Shown one piece after another: positions 10,526 to 20,795 of a DNA stretch of 64,000 nt. This stretch comes from Allantophomopsis cytisporea (taxonomy: Eukaryota > Ascomycota > Leotiomycetes > Phacidiales > Phacidiaceae). The translations under genes and the position numbers were made by a program. Location: positions 186,001 through 250,000 of the forward strand of contig CP103024.1 of assembly GCA_024752435.1 (NCBI GenBank). Reading direction: 5' to 3'. The notes beneath the pieces are model-generated. The model had not been told where the DNA came from. It worked only from the letters and a program-made list of their open reading frames with translations, and made no database searches. Within the stretch, counting starts at the first letter, position 1; every line of letters begins with the position of its first letter.

Positions 10526-10849
10526 GGCTGGATTGAGACAGGCAACAGGATGTACGGTATTTGTGGTTGGGTGGGTTTGGGGAGAATTTGGGTGGAATAG
10601 GAATGGAGGTTGGGGTGAAGGAAGGAGGATGGAATTAGGGGGAGGGTGGCACATGAACTGGAAGTGTCATAGTGAATGTACTATAGCTATAACTAATTAA
10701 TTAATAATCTTGATCTCAATCATTATTGCATGTCCATGTGTCTACCACCGGTGAGAAAAGCGTGCATGCTTTCAAGCATAGAAAGTAGAGGCATCGAAAG
10801 CTTCCTCAACTCTGCAAGTTGCCTTTGCTGTCTCAGCTAACAGCACCAC
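10526..10849. other. Convergent intergenic region
   Basis: This is the spacer between the convergent LRR gene and the DUF2458 gene. It is G-rich at 10560-10650 and AT-rich around 10680-10730 (AATTAATTAATAATC), which suits 3' processing signals. No gene is seen. Confidence 0.5.
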
Positions 10850-11730
10850 CTAATCTCTACAAAGATCCTCTAAAATCCCAATCATCTTCTTCTGCAACCC
10901 TTCCAACTCCTGTTTCCCAACCGTCCCCTTCCCACCATCCTTTCCCTTACCATTACCATCACCATCTCCCTCCTCCCTCAAACACTCACTCCTCGTCCCA
11001 AAAAAGGGAATCCCAAGTCTCTTCAGTCTAGCCTCAAACTCCGCAAACATCTGCCTCTGCGCATTCCAAATCTTCGCATCAAACGCCCTCAGCTCCGATG
11101 CATCGCTCTCCGCATCGTGGATAGGCTTACCCTGAGTAGCACCCCCGACAGCGCGAAGCACCTCATCAAGCTTTTTCTGGCCCGCCTGCCGCTCTGCTTG
11201 CTTGGTTATCAGCGCTTGGCGCGAGTCCCACCATTGCCGCTCATGCTCGTGCTGGACTTGGATCATCTTTGTAATGTTAACATGTGATATGAAAGTGTAG
11301 ATTCATTGGAGAACGCTGGAGACTATAGGGAAGGGGGCCATACTTTCTTGATCTCCCGTACAATACCTTCGTTCTGAGTTACGATCTTCATCACGCATCG
11401 CAGGCCGGACGGCCAGTCGGTGATCGTAGCTGGGTCCACGATTTTCGGCTCGGGTTTCTGCACATCTGCCTTCTTTCCATAGCTTTGAGTTGAATTGTGA
11501 GCTGTATGGCTCATCCCTGAGGGTTGAAACTGCTGTCCCCCCTGCTGCTGCTGTTGCTGCCATTGCGGGTACTGGTGAGGGTTGGTGTAGTCTCGGCTGT
11601 CACGTGCAGGTTGTGCATTGAAGGCATTTTGAGGGGTTTGCAGGTTTGCTGTGGGAGCTGGCGGTGCAAGTGCTGAGAGTGTCGCGAGAATGCTCGCCAG
11701 ATCGGGTGTCGTGGATTGGCTGGAAGCCAT
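10850..11730 (-). CDS. DUF2458-type conserved fungal protein
   Basis: Two exons (11730-11344 and 11266-10850) give 267 residues. The intron (11343-11267, 77 bp) has GTATGG at its 5' end and ends ACAAAG. The N-terminus (MASSQSTTPDLASILATLSA) is followed by a Gln/Pro-rich disordered linker with a Q6 run. The conserved part begins at ITDWPSGLRCVMKIVTQNE, continues through EREIKK-like and HEHERQWWDSRQALITKQ, and ends with a helical region (NAQRQMFAEFEARLKRLGIP). This order of motifs fits the fungal DUF2458 family, a small helical protein of unknown function. The gene diverges from the COX14-domain gene and converges on the LRR gene. Assignment is from memory of the family, so moderate confidence; the gene structure is firmer. 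Confidence 0.68.
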
Positions 11731-12181
11731 TTCAAGAGGTTGTGGAGCTGATCATGGGCTTGTGCTCTAGTTATCCTCGTGGATATGGTGAGATCAAGTG
11801 AAAATAGCAATGAACATGAAATCCCCAGCCGTGTTGCAAGTCTTCCTCACAGAAGAGGTTTTTGGTCTCAGAAACTCCGGAGATTGTTCCGTAGGTTGTT
11901 GTGAACAAGTGCGCGATCATGGTTACTTGGTTTGATATCAATGCAGCTTGACTCGCGCAGCGGAACAGCTCCAGCGGAGCGGAATGATCCGCCGGCAATT
12001 CTCACGCGCATCATACATTGCTGCTCACAAAAAATCTCCTGATAGAGAAGGCATCTGCAAAGCCAGCTACAATCACAATCCCATCCCAACTCCAATTCCA
12101 ATCCACCGTCCATCCGAATTCCAATTCCCTCCCACCACCCCTCTCTTCCTCGCTCTCGGATTCGATTTATACACCGCAGTC
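11731..12181. other. Divergent promoter, DUF2458 / COX14-domain genes
   Basis: This is a 451-bp bidirectional promoter region. Pyrimidine-rich DNA precedes the COX14-domain start (CCCATCCCAACTCCAATTCC region at about 12080-12150). Reading frames here on both strands are not gene-like. Confidence 0.5.
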
Positions 12182-13185
12182 ATGGCTCGGCCGACGAAAA
12201 TCGACGCAACGCATTTCCATGCCACCGGCCCGCACGCTGCGTCCAAGACCGCTGCCAGAGGCTCGGCTCCGCCTAATGCCTCCAATGCTCATGTGAGGAA
12301 GTCAACGGGTCCGCCGGGTGAAACGCCGCAGGAGAAGGTTAAGAGACTGAGGGAAGCGGCACAGAGGGCGAAGAGTGCGCAGGTTAGCAGCTTTGATAAG
12401 GCAATTGTACGAGGTCGGGTTTGGGCAGATCGGGCGCATAGGTTCACGGCATTGAGCTTGATTGGTGTTACTGGTATGTCTAATATTTCTTCCGACGTCA
12501 ATTGAGAAAGAGGATGTGGATTAGCTTGGGTTGGATGGATCATATGGGTACAATTGATGCAATTGATATAATTGCGATTATCGTACCATTGTGGTTTTTC
12601 GCAGCGAGTATCTGACTATTTTCGTTCACAGGTATCGCTGGAGTAGTAACAGCCTATGCCCTCGGCGACATGATGATCCACAACCGCCGCAAACGTGCCG
12701 AGTACTTTGCGGAGCAGAAGGCTCTGCACGCCTCGAAGTTGTGGGACGCACAAAAGGCGCTCAAGGCAGGTACGGCCAGCGAAGAGCAACTTGCCTTCAT
12801 CCAGATGGAGCGTCAGCTGGAGGCGGAGCAGGCGGCGAAGAAGACACGACCCGGGCTTTTCGCGAGAGGCAAGGAGTGGCTGTTTAGTGGGATGAAGAAG
12901 GATGATGATGAGGAGGGTGCGGTGGGAGCGAAGGTGGAGAGGGTGGAGGCGCATGTGGAGGATGCGGGGCAGGCAGTTGCACAGCAAGCACAACAAGCGA
13001 AGAGCAGTATTCTGAGCGCTGTAGCGGAGAAGAAGGAGACTGCTGAAAAGAAGGTGCAGAGTGCGTTGGAGGCCGAGCGTGAGAGGCAGAGAAATGGTGG
13101 CATGCTGGATCGTTTGGGTACAAGTGCGGAGGCTGAGGAACCACCGAAGACTGGGGGATGGACGAGCTTCATGACGAGACGATAG
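12182..13185 (+). CDS. COX14-domain cytochrome c oxidase assembly protein
   Basis: Two exons (12182-12473 and 12632-13185) with a 158-bp intron encode 281 residues. The N-terminal part is Ala/Ser/Thr-rich. The conserved block starts at GETPQEKVKRLREAAQRAKS and continues with FDKAIVRGRVWADRAHRFTA, then one transmembrane segment (about 90-110, spanning the splice junction, ending TAYALGDMM), then HNRRKRAEYFAEQKA. This is the arrangement of the fungal 'cytochrome oxidase c assembly' (COX14) proteins of the mitochondrial inner membrane, which couple COX1 synthesis to complex IV assembly. The tail beyond residue 160 is a long Lys/Glu/Ala coiled-coil-like extension, far longer than the ~70-residue yeast Cox14, as is common in filamentous fungi. 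The intron is phase 1 with GTATGT and TCACAG ends. Confidence 0.8.
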
Positions 13186-13669
13186 GATTGAAGGGTGTGT
13201 AAGATATGTCTTGTATATGCATTTGGGTCGGCGTATAGAATGGGCCTCATAAAATGTTCAACGGTTACTCTCCACGAACTCTTAGCTCCGCGTTGGGAGA
13301 TCATCCTGTTGCCCATGTGGGAATCGTCAGATCCTACTACGCAGTTGATTATATAGTCTCTTTGTGCCTAATGAGCATAATTGAATCGAGCGTTGCTGGT
13401 AACTCGGCAACTGCATCCCATATATTCACATAGTCAACATTTAAATAAGAGATCATCAGCGAATATCGTTTCGGATGAAGGGCATTTCATTAAGAAATAA
13501 TCGATTGGTTTTTTACTTGTGTGGACTTCAGATTCGCCGATCTGGTTGATACTAACGCCATGTATGCTGTGCTCCAAACTCAACGCTCAAACTACCTGAT
13601 TACTTCATGATAACATCAAAACGTGATCAAACGCCGTCCTATCCCCGGCCTATTCACCCAACGCTCTCT
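13186..13669. other. Convergent intergenic region
   Basis: This is the spacer between the COX14-domain gene and the unrecognised minus-strand gene. No gene is seen. AT-rich stretches near 13440-13510 probably hold 3' signals. Confidence 0.5.
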
Positions 13670-14646
13670 TCAAGACGTGATAATGTGACTGAAGTGTCCC
13701 GGAACTCGATCTCGACACTTCTCACAGTCACTCCGATAGCCCATACTAAACGTCTTCTTCTGATCCCCCGCCCCATTGATGCCATGAGTAACAGACCAGT
13801 TCGCCAGATTATTAAATCCATACGGCGACCGCCGATGTCCCTTCTTTGGCGGCGACTCCTTGAGCTCCCTTGGTGGTGTCTTCATCTCGACCTCCATCTC
13901 GACCTCCATCTCGACCTCCATACAAATATCTCCAACGCCCCCAAGCACCACACTGGGACTAGGCTCGTCCTCGCTGATGGGGCTCGGAATACTGACGCTG
14001 TACGCCACCTGCGCATCCTCAAAATTGCCCATGTCCATGCTATGTGTCTGCATGTGCGCCATCTTCGGCGGTCTGGGCGTGCGCGCGAAATGTGGGTTCA
14101 TGGGCGTGGGAATGCGATCTGATAGAGTTTGTGCGTGTGGTGCGTCGGCTTGGAATGGGCCGGGCGAGAGGAGCATGTTGTCGCCCATCTCGTAGTCGTC
14201 TGCATAGGCTGCTGACTGTTCTGTGTTCTGTGATGTCCATGTGTGTCTCGCTGATGCATATTCTGGGTATGGATTGGGTGAGCCTATGTCTTCCATGGGC
14301 GTTCCTGTGAATGAGGAGTGTGTTGACCAGATCGTCGTGTCTGTGTAGGTTACTTTGGGAGCCTCATCGCAATCCGAATCGGCGGGTGTGATGGTTGGTG
14401 GAGCTGGAACATTGGAGGGGATGTGAGAGATGTTGATATTTAGATGCGGGTTATATCTGCTGTGGTTTTCTGGTGAACGGCGGATGGCGAGGTCTTTTTG
14501 GAATTGCCGTTTCTATCATGCATGAGTAAGTTGATTGTTGATACAGGTTCACCAGACGAACTCACGGGCTTATGCTCCTCGGAACTCAAGATATCCCCAT
14601 CATCATCTTCTCTCAGTCGCTTTTTCTGGAATACTCCCTCCGACAT
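13670..14646 (-). CDS. Unrecognised conserved-looking fungal protein
   Basis: Two exons (14646-14566 and 14512-13670) joined over a 53-bp intron (GTGAGT..GATAG) give 307 residues. Splicing links EEHKP to KRQFQKDLAIRRSPENH and removes a frame that would otherwise stop within 70 codons, which supports the junction. The protein starts MSEGVFQKKRLREDDDGD, a basic/acidic patch that looks like a nuclear signal. The middle is Pro/Ser-rich. A perfect 6-residue repeat (MEVEME type, near 13900) and a Lys/Arg patch (PPKKGHRRSP) follow. The end, MGYRSDCEKCRDRVPGHF, has a CxxC pair and looks constrained. No family is recognised. The divergent neighbour is DAHP synthase, 1.2 kb away. Confidence 0.65.
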
Positions 14647-15870
14647 GCTCGTAACCTTCTTCCTGTCTTGGTATCGTGATATTATTTTTGGTATGGAGCT
14701 TGCCGGTTAATCGTGATAGGAACTAGGCGGTCCCCACAGCCTCGAAATATTGCTCGGCTGATAAAGACTTTAAAGTTACACAGCACAGTGCAAACGGTAC
14801 GTACCTCCAGCCTATTTATCGAACAGCAAAGATTTGTTTTGTTTCTGCTTGGGTGATAGAAGGTAGTTATATAGGTCTGGTAGTATTCTCCTTTGATGGC
14901 GATCTTCTGCAATGTTGTTGCTCACTGGTTTCATTCGTGCTTCACTTGCATCTTGCTGCTCGGTCTTCGTCGTTTGAGATTCGGCAGGCTTTCAGCTCAG
15001 CACCGAATGATATGACGCTGTTGTGGTGATGGGGGCGAGGCTGACAGCTCGACCATACCTGAGTGGGTATTGGTCTTCTTTGTGCCTGGGAGTCCGGTGT
15101 TGGTACCTTAAGGTATCGTGTCTGAGGGTTGGAGGGTTGAGGTCTGAGATCTGAGGTCTGAGGTCTGGACCATTAGACTATGAATAAGGCTGAAGAGCCT
15201 GCCTCTATGTAGTGTAAATCGTGTAAATAGGAGAAGATCTTAGAAATGCAGTGAAGTAAATTCTCCTTTCTAGCCCTTTTTTGTCTATTCGGGCGTTCAT
15301 GTTAATATTTACATACCTCAAGGTTCCTTGCTTTACCTTTCACTTGAAAATCTCAAGAGCAAATTCTCAGCGGAATTCAAAATGCGCTTCAGGCTGAACG
15401 AATACTACTTGGTGGGGATGAATGGATGAACATGAATAAGCATGAATACATAAATACACAAACACAGAAATGATGATATATATAATTCCATACAGCGGTT
15501 CAGCTCATGGTTACTCAATACTACTTCATCTTACGTTCACTCCACTCCTATTCGCCAAATAAAAAAATGTACAGTCCATCCGGCGTCGTGTCCAGGCGCT
15601 TCTATGTTGTCCAGTAGTGGAGCGCTGATTTTTATTTACCCACCATACGCCCTCTGAAGATGACCTACCCCCCGCCAAGTGTCGGTGCGCACAACATCAT
15701 CTTCATAATCTTTTGACTCACCCATCACAACTTTTGTTGAAAAAATATTGGGATCGTACCATTACTCCGGCAAACACCATATAAACCTCTTTGTCATATA
15801 TCATATCTCTAGAATAGGAGATTTACATCAATTCACTTTTCTTTTCTTTCAATTCTACAATAGAGACAAA
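14647..15870. other. Divergent promoter region upstream of DAHP synthase
   Basis: This is a 1.2 kb bidirectional spacer without a supported gene. It holds an imperfect GAGGTCT repeat (CTGAGGTCTGAGATCTGAGG region, about 15130-15165) and, at 15714-15720, a TGACTCA site. The stretch just before the ATG is pyrimidine-rich. Confidence 0.5.
15714..15720. promoter_or_regulatory. Gcn4/CpcA-type general amino acid control element
   Basis: TGACTCA lies 151-157 bp upstream of the DAHP synthase ATG. This is the consensus for Gcn4 and its filamentous orthologues (CpcA/CPC-1), which activate aromatic amino acid genes under starvation. Sequence and context agree, but a 7-mer can occur by chance. Confidence 0.5.
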
Positions 15871-17136
15871 ATGCCAGGCATTGACGCAGCACCAGAGGTC
15901 TTGGATGACACTCGCAGTATGTTTACCCCACCATGCATTGCTGGCTACAAGATGCTACAACAATACTGACAATAATGTTTGTGTTCAGTCCTTGGTCAGG
16001 ATCCATTGATCCCACCTCAACTCCTGCTCGCAGAGATTCCAATCACCCAGGTTGCCCAGCAGACCGTTGTGCAGGGTCGCAAGGAGGCCATCGAGGTCAT
16101 CATGGGCCGTGACGATCGCCTTCTTGTCATTGTCGGACCATGCTCCATCCACGACCCAAAGACCGCCGTCGAATACGCTCAGAAACTCAGACAGTTGGCC
16201 GACAAACTCCAGGGCGATCTCTGCATCATCATGCGCGCCTACCTTGAGAAGCCCCGTACTACAGTCGGCTGGAAGGGCCTGATCAATGACCCAGACATCG
16301 ATGAGAGCTACAAGATCAACAAGGGTCTCCGTGTCAGCAGACAGCTCTTCTGCGACCTCACCAGCTCCGGAATGCCAATTGCTACTGAGATGCTCGATAC
16401 CATCTCCCCACAGTTCCTCGCAGACCTCATTTCTCTCGGTGCCATTGGTGCCAGAACTACCGAGTCTCAATTGCACCGTGAGCTTGCTTCCGGTCTCTCC
16501 TTCCCAATCGGCTTCAAGAACGGCACTGATGGAAGCTTGGGTGTCGCTATTGATGCTGTTGGAGCTGCTGCTGCTAAGCACCACTTCATGGGTGTCACCA
16601 AGCAGGGTTTGGCTGCTATCACCAGAACGAACGGTAACGAGCACGGTTTCATCATCCTTCGTGGTGGTACCAAGGGAACCAACTTCGATGCCGAGAGCGT
16701 CAAGTCCGCTAAGGAGACTTTGGAGAAGAAGGGCCAGAAGCAGGCTATCATGATTGACTGCTCTCACGGTAAGAGTCGCTGAAAATCTGCTCAAGGAACG
16801 TATACTGATTGACTTACAGGTAACTCCAACAAGGACCACCGCAACCAGCCAAAGGTCGCCAAGGTCATCGGTGACCAGCTTCGTGCCGGTGAGCACTCCA
16901 TCGTCGGTGTCATGATCGAGTCCAACATCCACGAGGGTAACCAGAAGGTTCCAAAGGAGGGACCAGCCGGTCTCAAGAAGGGTGTTTCCATCACTGATGC
17001 TTGCATCGACTGGGATAGCACTGTTGAGGTCCTCGAGCAGCTCGCTGATGCCGTCCGTGAGCGCAGAAAGGCCAGCGGTCACATTGCCTCTGAATCTAAG
17101 GTCACTCAACTTGAGGAGGGAGAGGAGCTTCACTGA
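15871..17136 (+). CDS. ARO4: 3-deoxy-D-arabino-heptulosonate-7-phosphate (DAHP) synthase
   Basis: This enzyme catalyses the first step of the shikimate pathway, condensing phosphoenolpyruvate and erythrose-4-phosphate. Three exons are used: 15871-15916, 15989-16768 and 16820-17136, giving 380 residues, the usual size. Introns of 72 and 51 bp (GTATGT..TTCAG; GTAAGA..TACAG) are both phase 1. Type I DAHP synthase motifs are intact: VIVGPCSIHDPK, LEKPRTTVGWKGL, GARTTESQLHRELASG, FPIGFKNGTDG, ILRGGTKGTNFD and IDCSHGNSNKD. The N-terminal region (RILGQDPLIPPQLL, GRKEAIEVIMGRDDR) reads closer to Aro4 (tyrosine-regulated type) than Aro3, but isozyme and inhibitor are inferred. The ATG context (GACAAAATGCC) is good. 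A Gcn4/CpcA-type site is in the promoter. A 390-codon antisense frame is a coding shadow. Confidence 0.95.
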
Positions 17137-17518
17137 TTTTTCTATGTTCTGTTTCATGTTTGGCGTTGGGGCATTCGCGGTTTATATCAAAAGTATGGAT
17201 AAGCAAAAGTTTGGCAAATTTCAACAACATTTTCGCCTCTTTGACATTTGTTTGTTTGTATATTGCTGTGCTTGACAGATTTCAATTATGATTTTCTGAC
17301 TCGGCGTACTGTTAACCGCTCTTCTTCATCTCTCTACCTTTGAGCTCAACACTTCCGTATGATGCAGAGTTCTCTACAGGTGAACATCCAGAACCATATT
17401 CCTCGAATGCTCCTACTTTGCTCTCTTCAACAGCCTTCAGACTCAAGCCACGTACCAAGCATTCACAAAGTCATCAAGACCAAGTATCTCGTATTCATCG
17501 TTACGATCCAGAACCATC
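17137..17518. other. Convergent intergenic region
   Basis: This is the spacer between DAHP synthase and the small membrane protein gene. Pyrimidine-rich and AT-rich DNA near 17220-17330 fits 3' ends. No gene is seen. Confidence 0.5.
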
Positions 17519-18085
17519 TCACCTCGCTCCCACTCTTGCGTACTGCCCCTGTCCAACCCCCTTCTTCTCAGCCCTCCCTTCCAAAAACTTCTGTACCCCA
17601 GCCCACCCAAGCAATCCCAGTGTAGTCCCAATAAACAAAATCACAATCGCCTGGTCCTTTGCGCTATCACGTTGAAAGCACGTCGTAAATACGTCTTTCT
17701 CCTCGGCGCCCTTACAGATGGGGAGATTATAACTCAGACAGAACTTCCGGTTGCACAGTGCGCATGTTGCTGATTGTGCGCGGGCTGAGAGGGCATTGGT
17801 ATTTGGACTGGTACCGGAGTCAGAGGCGGTGGAATCGATGCCTTGAGGGTTATCGGATTTGGAGCCGCCATTGTTCTTGGAGGAGCCAGAGGAGGGGCTG
17901 GATTTCGAGTCTGATAGGGCAATGATCGTGCTGTTTGTGAAGCAGGTACATTTGCAGAATGAGGGAGCTAGAATCCATCAATACACATTCAATAACCAAA
18001 ACCAACCATTCTACTCACCAGAGGCAATTGACACCGCAATCAAGGCGCACAGCACCAACAAGTACGAAAAGCGCACCGTTTTCAT
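17519..18085 (-). CDS. Small secretory-pathway membrane protein with two Cys-rich segments
   Basis: Two exons (18085-18019 and 17967-17519) over a 51-bp phase-1 intron (GTGAGT..CTAG) encode 171 residues. I built this by splicing, since neither exon is obvious alone. The start MKTVRFSYLLVLCALIAVSI is a clear signal peptide. It is followed by APSFCKCTCFTNSTIIAL, a Ser/Gly/Asn-rich linker, and a second Cys block (CALCNRKFCLSYNLPICKGA, then EDVFTTCFQRDS). A C-terminal transmembrane segment (IVILFIGTTLGLLGWAG) precedes a basic tail. The topology suggests a single-pass protein with a Cys-rich lumenal or extracellular domain. The pattern looks like a widespread ascomycete hypothetical family, but I cannot give it a function. 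It diverges from the mL50 gene across only 173 bp. Confidence 0.72.
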
Positions 18086-18258
18086 TTCGTAAAGTATCTC
18101 AATCACCACTGACCGTGTCGTCGCCGCAAGGCTGACCAGCACCCCATCTCAGCCTCCAGAAGCGGCGCTCCCGCCCGCCCAGCACGCGCTTAGTCATCCA
18201 CATTTTCACAACCTCTCGACATCGCGCCCAGCACCTCTAAAGCACCAATCCACACACC

Positions 18259-19510
18259 ATGCGCCGAATCTCGAGATTAGACAGCTCAATTGGCGCCCTA
18301 GCGGCTGCGCGCACCCAGGCTTCCGCATATACGTGCTCGGCATGCCGCCGCGCCTTCGCGACGACGCCTGCGCGCCGCGACGACTCCAAGGCCCCCGGCA
18401 GCGAAAAATGGCGCCAGCGTATCTGGGGTACGGAGAAGCCGCCGGGCCTTAAGGACCCGTATGGTGATGCTAGCGTTTTGGGGCAGAAGGAGGCTGCTGG
18501 TGAGGGTGAGGTGGTGGATGGTGAGGCGAAGTCCAAGAGGCAGGCGAGGAAGAAGGTCGTTGATCCTAATTATATCCCGGCTGAGACGATGGAGGGCCTG
18601 GAGTGGGTGGGGGGTTTTGGTGGCTGGTGGAAGAAGAACTGGGATCTGGAGAATAGCTTTGCGGGGTTCTTGAAGAAGGATCGTGTGCAGGATGTTGATG
18701 AGGCGACGGCTTTGCTGAGGAGGGCGGTGGTTGAGGTTGTGGCGTTGCAGACTGCTGGGAGAGAGGGGAAGTTTGCGGAGGCGGAGGTTGGCACGGCTGA
18801 TGTTAAGCTTGTGAATGAGGGGGGAAAGGCTGGGTTGGTGTTTCAGGATGGCAAGACCGTTGATGGTTTGGTGGAGGAGCTGCTTGCCAAGGATGAGACG
18901 GCTGTGAAGGAGAACCCAACGGAGGCGGAGGAAGATGTTGCTGCTGATCGCTCGGAGGTGGATCCATTGAAGCCGCAGGAGGAGAAGATCACAGATGAGA
19001 CTGCTGTCAAGGAGGCCCCTACTGAGTCTGAGGAAGACGTTGCTGCTGATCGTTCGGAGGAGGATCCGTTAGCTGGGGTCAAGACTCAAGATTATGCTGC
19101 CCAGGTCGCATCTTGGGATCCATCATGGCTACAAATCTCCCTCGCTGACCCAGCATTGAAGTTTGCTGTAAGTTCTTCTATATCGTCGCCTCACACCGAA
19201 CCATTTCGATACTGACTGCTTTTAGGTCCTCAAGCGCACCATGCAACTCACAGGTATTCGCATCGCCGACGCCGATATCCAAATTATCAAGACTGTCGCC
19301 GACGTGCAGAGCCGCCTGATCACACCACCTAAGCCACGCAAGGTTACCGAGGCGTTAGCACAGTCAGACAAGTACGACGACGTGCCTAATGTGCGTATTT
19401 ATGATCGCCGTGTCACGCCTATCGATGAGGAGAAGGCTGTTGGGCGCTGGAAGGTCATTGAAGAGGAGCTCAAGAGAAGAAATTTGCCGGTTACTGGAAG
19501 GACGGTTTAA
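18259..19510 (+). CDS. Mitochondrial large-subunit ribosomal protein mL50
   Basis: Two exons (18259-19167 and 19226-19510) over a 58-bp intron (GTAAGT..TTTAG, phase 0) encode 397 residues. The N-terminus is a mitochondrial targeting sequence (MRRISRLDSSIG, then ACRRAFATTPARRDD). The segment DPNYIPAETMEGLEWVGGFG and the C-terminal domain (LKFAVLKRTMQLTGIRIADA, RIYDRRVTPIDEEKAVGRWK) match the fungal mL50 (yeast MRPL13-type, L50) protein of the mitoribosome large subunit. An acidic linker between them carries a tandem duplication of about 25 residues (18892-18966 and 18994-19068), listed separately. The core domain looks intact. Confidence 0.8.
18892..19068 (+). repeat. Duplicated 75-bp coding segment within mL50
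   Basis: Two copies (18892-18966 and 18994-19068, offset 102 bp) both encode a unit of type DETAVKE.PTE.EEDVAADR followed by SE.DP. DNA identity is high with mostly synonymous differences (for example GAGACGGCTGTGAAGGAG versus GAGACTGCTGTCAAGGAG). It is in frame within the acidic linker. Confidence 0.85.
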
Positions 19511-20795
19511 AAGGTTGTATATTATGTACTTGTAAGGTATCAATGAATAAAAGGATATATGGGAAGTGCTCGTTGTTTCCCGGTTTACATGTATGATGTG
19601 TGTTGATGGGATATTGAAGTTGTAATCCTGCTTGGATGCATATTAAGATATACATCTATCATGGCATATACACACCTCTTGAGCATCTACGATTGCTTCA
19701 GGAAGCAAGCAGACATCATAAGGTGAGTAGTTTATGTCACATCGCTGTATACTCTTACCGTGTACTCGATAATCGAACTCAATACACTTTCAAATGAGCT
19801 GAGTTCTATGTTCTCGATTATCACCGTCCTGCGTTGTCTCCATCCAATAAGTATATAAAGACTAGATTCCTTGCACTCAGTCAAACCAAGCACACAAGCT
19901 ACTCGCAAGACACCTTTACGCGGTCTGTCTGATCTTTGGCAAGTTCATCTATGATATGAAAGAGATCTTGTTTTTCTCAACGTTATTGATTCTTGCTTTG
20001 TCGTTATTTAACGACAACGACTTCGTTTACTGCCTCGTCATTATCTAACGTAAACGTCCCTGTTTTCTTCTCCGTCATTGTTTAATGTCTTCGTCTTCGA
20101 TTTTTGCTTCGTCGTTATCTAACGTAAACGCCTTCGTTGTCATTCAACGTTCTTCATCTCATACCTTGTCGTTATGTGATGTCTATCGCCACTCAAACTC
20201 AACACATCCATGCGATCTCAGAACATGTGTTCCCCATAATCGAACCATGTCTTTTGAAGTGTGTTCGTCGCAGTCAGACTATTCAACAGCCATACTCCTC
20301 CTTCGTCACATCAAGATTTCAATGTCTACCCCCACGTGATCCTTCCATCGATGGTGCACGGGTAAGACATCACCCGAAAGTCGCTGCCGACTACCCAGGA
20401 CGGGCACTAAAAGGTAAATGCGGGATAGCCCCCGCGTGCGTCAGCGCCCGCTGTTAATTGCCGTGTGGTTGAGGGAAGCTGCACGATAATAATCTGGAGA
20501 AGTTTATGAAGCAAGACCCTCTCCGACCCCGTATTCTCCCTTCCGACTCTCCCTTTCTTTCATCTCTTCTCTTCTTCTTTTCTTTTGTGTTATCTTCGAT
20601 CAATTGATCAATTGCTCCATTTAATATCAACGGAAGGCTTCCGTGCCTATTTGTCATTTGCGCATAATCGTGGTTTTATCATTGCTAAGCTATTGAAGCT
20701 TCAGAATCCACACCTCTTATTATTATTATCTTGGCAGTCTCTGATCTTAATTCCCACTCTGCCTCTCCTTCTCTAAACCTCGCAATTCCGTCAAA
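19511..20795. other. Intergenic region / thiolase promoter
   Basis: No gene is supported over 1.28 kb. A degenerate repeat with a TAACG core occupies about 19980-20175. A CT-rich tract at 20517-20592, typical just upstream of well-expressed fungal genes, precedes the thiolase. Confidence 0.5.
19980..20175. repeat. Degenerate repeat with CGTCGTTATCTAACG core
   Basis: The segment CGTCRTTATCTAACGTAAAC occurs at 20035-20055 and 20110-20129. Weaker versions (CGTTATTTAACGACAACGAC, CGTCATTGTTTAATG, TTGTCATTCAACG, CGTTATGTGATG) lie between and around them. The array is about 620-800 bp upstream of the thiolase start codon. Confidence 0.6.

Noticed and set aside
9502..10545. 347-codon minus-strand ORF opposite the LRR gene
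   Set aside because: It mirrors the repeated Leu/Asn codons of the LRR gene and shows no independent features.
15985..17157. 390-codon minus-strand ORF opposite DAHP synthase
   Set aside because: It is antisense to a strongly conserved gene, Leu/Ser/Asp-rich and with no recognisable motif. It results from the codon bias of the plus-strand gene.
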